NCBI GenBank assembly: GCA_958295665.1
Contig: OY282558.1
Location: 142,704,577-142,768,576 of the forward strand
From: Tipula vernalis
Lineage: Eukaryota; Arthropoda; Insecta; Diptera; Tipulidae
DNA: 64,000 nucleotides
Direction of reading: 5' to 3'
This document shows positions 59,641 to 64,000 of this stretch, in pieces; the stretch's first letter is position 1; each line of letters starts with the position of its first letter. The notes beneath the pieces were generated by a model. That model saw nothing but the letters and a program-made list of their open reading frames with translations. It searched no databases and was not told the origin of the DNA. Both the position numbers and the translations under genes were made by a program.

Positions 59641-62600
59641 CGTCTTGTTGAATAAAATTGCCTTGATAAGTGTTTGTGTTAAACAAATCGTCTTTTGAAG
59701 AATTCGAAGAATTTTTAAGAATTAGAACAAATGCGTGAAACTGTATTCCTTGGGTTCTTCTTCATTGGTATTCGCCATAATTTGTTCGTGATTGCTGCTG
59801 AATGCAGGCCCTTCAAACTGTGAGCTGTCTTAATTTGGTTACCGTTGGTCGGGGCTAATCGAAGGTAATTGTTTGATAGTTGGATTCTTTCTATCGTTTT
59901 TATTAAATTCTTTTTGATATAACAAAAATTATTGTATATAATAAACTGTTCACACGACTGAACAATACCGTAAACAATTAAAATTCTGGTTAATCACAAT
60001 AAACAAGTTACACTCAATGATTTTTGATCATGAATAATTCCTTAATTGAAATTGATTTCCTGACCAAAATTTACCCCCATCCGTTGTTCTACGATTGTTG
60101 TTGTGCTTTTATCATTTTTATTCATATAGAGAGAACCACAAGAACCAAAAAAAATGTTTTCAAAGTTTAATTTATTTTTATTTTTTGCTGTGATGTTACT
60201 TTTCTTCAGAAATAAAGTTGTATCTTTATATAGAATTTTCCATTTTCATTTCCTACTGGAAATTCTGGCACAGTGAGCAAGGGTGAACGAAGGAGATAGC
60301 GTTTCAAAAAGTTTTAAATTAAACTTAACAAACAAAATACAAGTACATACGTGTACATATCTATATAAGGGACTTTTGCTTTTCATTTTGTCGTTTTTGT
60401 TTATTACTCTTGTACGTATTGATTTTCTTGAAAATTTTCTTTTTATTGTTCTATTGAGAAAAAGTTTTTTCCATAAGCTTTTCAAACAATAATAATTTTA
60501 TCAAAAAATAAAAGGTAGGCACATCTTTTACAGAAGTTGAACGATTTATGAGTTCGATGTGTATTTTACAATTAATTTAATTTTTGTTTGGGATTATTAA
60601 AAATTCGAATTTCATAAAATGGGAGAAGAAATCTTAAAGATCAAAGAATTTCTTGAACAAAAAAAAACACTTTATTTTTCGCTTGTTTATTTGTTGTTTT
60701 AAAGAAATATTAACCTGAATGTTAAGGGTTCGTCTAAATGTGTGTGTGTGTATGGTTAATATACAGGAGCAATAGCACATTGATTTTAGAAAAGTTTCTT
60801 TTAACTTTTGTAGAAAATGAGTTTTCCAATTGTTACTACTCTTGTAAATTTTGATTTTGATTTTGCTTTCGAAATTTGAACGTCAAAAGCAACGTGATTA
60901 TGTTACATGCTGCACATTTTCTTCTAAACTGTTAACAAAATTTATTGCAATATCTTCTCAACAATATACCTATAATCTCCAGAGATTAATCGAACTAAAC
61001 TTTGATGACCTCAAAATAGAAAGATAGCGAGTGTACATTGCAACGTGGTTTCGTAGCATTCGGGTTATTCTGCTAGTTCGATCAATAATTTAATACCAAA
61101 TGCGATTGCATCTACTATATATAGGAGGATACTTTTCATGTTTTTATTTTACTTAACTTAAAACTTTGTAGACGACGTGCATCCTACGAGAGTACACGCG
61201 ACATTTTTAGATTAAATATTTAAAGAATAAATTATAATTTTTTTGCTACTAACCTTTTTTATTTCTATCGGGAAGAGTTTGTGTTAAAAACAACATGAAA
61301 CATGTCCGCATAAAAATTAAAGTTTGTCCATGTTGTGCTTAGTAACAAAAAAAGCTTCGATTTATAGAAATAATCATGAAAGAAAGACAAATATGTCACT
61401 GATTACATAATTACAGGCCAGCAACCTTTGGCGATTGAAACAATAACACAAAGGACCAACTTAACCTTGGTCTACATAAAGATAACAAAATATCCACGAT
61501 ACTAAGCAATTAACTGCTTAATTTGATAAAAATTTTAAGTCGCTATTTGAAGTCGCTAGCCACTTGCTTGGTGGTATTTAAAGAGGTTAATTTGTCGTAG
61601 AGTAAATTAGGTTGTAGACATACAGTAAATGCTTAGTTGCCTTCAGGTTAAATAATCGATGTTTTCTTTTCTAATCTATTGGAAAATTCCTAGACGCATA
61701 ACAAAAGTATTTAATTTTGTTTTTATTTCGATTTTCTTGCTTCGAGCGTTTTTTTAGACAAATCTACTTTTAAAAATTTCTAAATTAGAATTAAGAAATT
61801 TATTATATTTTGAGAAAGAATTTCTAATTTATTAACGATCATTAAATTCAATACATTAAACAAAGGTATAAATGCCAATCACACCATAGAAGATGATAAT
61901 GAGATAAAGATAATGGTTTTTCCTATACTGATGCATGACATTACAATAATTTCAAACATTCTAAAATCAATAATGAATAAAACCATATGTATTGTGCGAC
62001 AGTAAAAATCCACCTCAGAGAGCAATTTTCACTTCATATACTAAAAACGAAATGTAGTTACCGCTCAAATATTCAATTTCGTTTACAAAATTTGTGTCGT
62101 GTGAATATAAAAATGGCCCATCCAACCTCCAAAATGTTATTTCTATCGAACAACGTACCACAAAATAATATACAAAATCATCGTGGGTGTAGTTTAGAAC
62201 GCTACGTGATGTTTTATATTCCAAATACCAAAAACTATTAAAATAATGATTCGTTTATACGAAGAGAGTTTATGTTTTTCTGCAAAATAAGAAAATTTTT
62301 CCTTCCACATCCAATTTAGTTGAGGTTTATGATGTCAATGTAAAATGATTGTCTGTGATAAAAATGTATTAATTCGTTTTTTTTTTGTTCTTATCATTTT
62401 AACCAACCGGAGAATAGTAATTAAGAAAACTAATATTCTTGTGTTAAAGATAACACAATATAAACATAATGCACATAAAGATGAAGCTCAAACATGAAAA
62501 TTATACACAGCCACTTGAGCTAAATTATTTTATGTACAGGTATTTTAATAGTGGTAACACTAATGAACTTTTGCCACTTGTTATATGCACGTGTCAAGTG

Positions 62601-63179
62601 GAATACTTTAAATCTTGTTTTTTTTTTTTTAAGTAAATTGCAATTTTGCAATGGTACAGCAAAAGTTTCATTTTTAAAAGGAAAAATATGAATTTAGATT
62701 CGATATGGATGTATATAGATCAAATATTTTATGGTCAGACCTTAAAAATACGTGATGGTATTTTAATGATTTTCTCGTCTATACGATACGATTATATGCT
62801 ATCTAGGTTGTGCTGTGTATTCCGTCCACTCGAATAGACAAAATTGTTCCTAAATATTTATCGAAAACTGTAAACTAAACAATTGGAATATAAAATTAAT
62901 TTTCAGCGTTTAGTTTTGTTTTATCGTTTTCTGATAACACGTACATGTACAGTAAACGTAACAATGCACGTAGGTACTCAAATTATATAAAAAAAACAAA
63001 TATTTTTAAATTGAAAATGTTATGAATAAAAATCATAATACATTTTTTGTATTGGTGGTAAAAATCGGGGCAATTTTTTATTTCGAAATTCCTAATAATG
63101 TACAAATTAAAAATTCTCTCTTTTTCTAAACTCCCTATTCCACCATTCTAATTATTAATTTCTAATTATCTAATTTATA
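59641..63179. other. AT-rich intergenic DNA, no gene seen
   Basis: The left edge (to about 59,950) may hold the start and LTR of the BEL copy, not resolved. The rest has no recognised coding or RNA gene. Open stretches at 60,246-60,485, 61,987-62,241 and 62,646-62,837 carry no known domain. Confidence 0.45.
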
Positions 63180-64000
63180 GCTCGTATAAATTAAAAAATT
63201 GGAAAAATTCATTAATTCTGAAATTCAAATTTCAGAAGTTCCGAAATACAGAAATTCATATATTCTTAGATTTATAAATTCAGAACTTCAGAAAGTATTC
63301 AATAATTCATAAGTATAACTTATAAATTAATCGTTTCATTATTTCGTAAATTAAGAAATTTTAAAATTCTGAAGCTAAAAAGTTCCTAAATTCATTAACA
63401 CTGAGATTTTAAAATTATTAAATTCATACAGAATTAGGAATTTCTGCTATTAATACGAAAGTCGTAAATTCAAAAATTCATAAATCCAGGAATTCGTTAA
63501 TTAGTAAAATGATAAATTTATAAATGAGCAAACTAATAAATTTTGCAGTTTTGTCTCATAAACTCATAAATTATGTAGAAATCTATGAATTAATAAATTA
63601 TAAAATTTAGAAATTCATAAAAAAATGTAAATCATAAAGTAAACTTAAAATTCGTAAATTGAAAAATTTGGAAACTCCCCTTGTAAAATATAAATTTAAA
63701 ATTTGTAAATTGAGAAACTTAGAATTGCATATATGGTATATGGATATAAGTTCTAAAATTAGTTTTTTTATTTTAAAAAATGTTTTGAAGTTCCTTAAAA
63801 TATTACTATGCAAATTCCTAAATAACTAAATTATTAATAATTCCAAACTGATAAAACATAAATTCTTAAATCCCTTAAGTACTAATCTATCAAAATTCTT
63901 CAGATTCATGTTATGTATGTTAAGTTATTAAAGCCGTGTTTTCCATGAGAACTGCACTAGAACTCGATAAACTTTAAATTCCTTTTATTCTATGTAAAAC
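63180..64000. repeat. degenerate AT repeat (AAATTCATAAATT type)
   Basis: AAATTCATAAATTxAGAAATT-like words recur throughout, similar in style to the blocks at 1.0-5.7 kb and 49.3-49.6 kb but more irregular. No gene is seen before the window ends. Confidence 0.6.

Overview
The window looks like intergenic, transposon-rich chromatin from an insect, most likely a higher fly (Diptera). It is strongly AT-rich, carries many short TATG/CATA tracts typical of fly intergenic DNA, and holds relics of mobile-element families common in flies: BEL/Pao, Gypsy, a LOA/R1-type LINE, mariner, piggyBac, PIF/Harbinger and Helitron. A U2 snRNA fragment has the insect-like GATCAAAGTG spelling. I found no intact host protein gene, no tRNA or rRNA gene and no CRISPR array. 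Nearly every open stretch that resembles a protein is a broken transposable-element gene.

Layout, left to right. 1-5.7 kb: degenerate 9-bp-like AT repeats interrupted by a Helitron whose two ends can be placed. 5.7-20 kb: low-complexity DNA, an (AT)n run, a mariner relic on the minus strand, an (GA)n run, a PIF/Harbinger relic, one copy of a dispersed repeat and a BEL/Pao RNase H relic. 20-21.3 kb: two adjacent inverted-repeat (foldback) structures. 23.8 kb: a hairpin of about 113 nt. 25.3-26.4 kb: a satellite with 174-bp units. 27.5-28.36 kb: 122 heptamer units with almost no variation. 28.5-31.3 kb: a piggyBac-type element with TTAA ends. 31.47-35.0 kb: a non-LTR retrotransposon with a restriction-like endonuclease, fused at its 5' end to nucleotides 2-40 of U2 snRNA. 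38.0-42.1 kb: a LOA/R1-type LINE without its 3' end. 42.24-46.68 kb: a Gypsy element with both LTRs. 47.3 kb: a second mariner relic. 51.6-53.9 kb: an expanded second copy of the dispersed repeat. 54.3-55.0 kb: a short LINE 3' fragment with a target-site duplication. 55.4-59.6 kb: a BEL/Pao relic on the minus strand interrupted by a plus-strand Gypsy relic. 60-64 kb: AT-rich DNA with no recognisable gene.

These elements do not work together as a pathway; they are layers of insertion and decay. The most notable object is the U2-LINE junction at 31,506/31,507. It looks like an off-target copy of a U2-targeting non-LTR element (Utopia-like, R2/NeSL group) that carried along the transcribed start of its U2 target, and the first ATG of its zinc-finger reading frame is made across that junction. 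Also notable are the homogeneous heptamer array, the promoter-bearing foldback, and the repeated palindrome module in the piggyBac ends.
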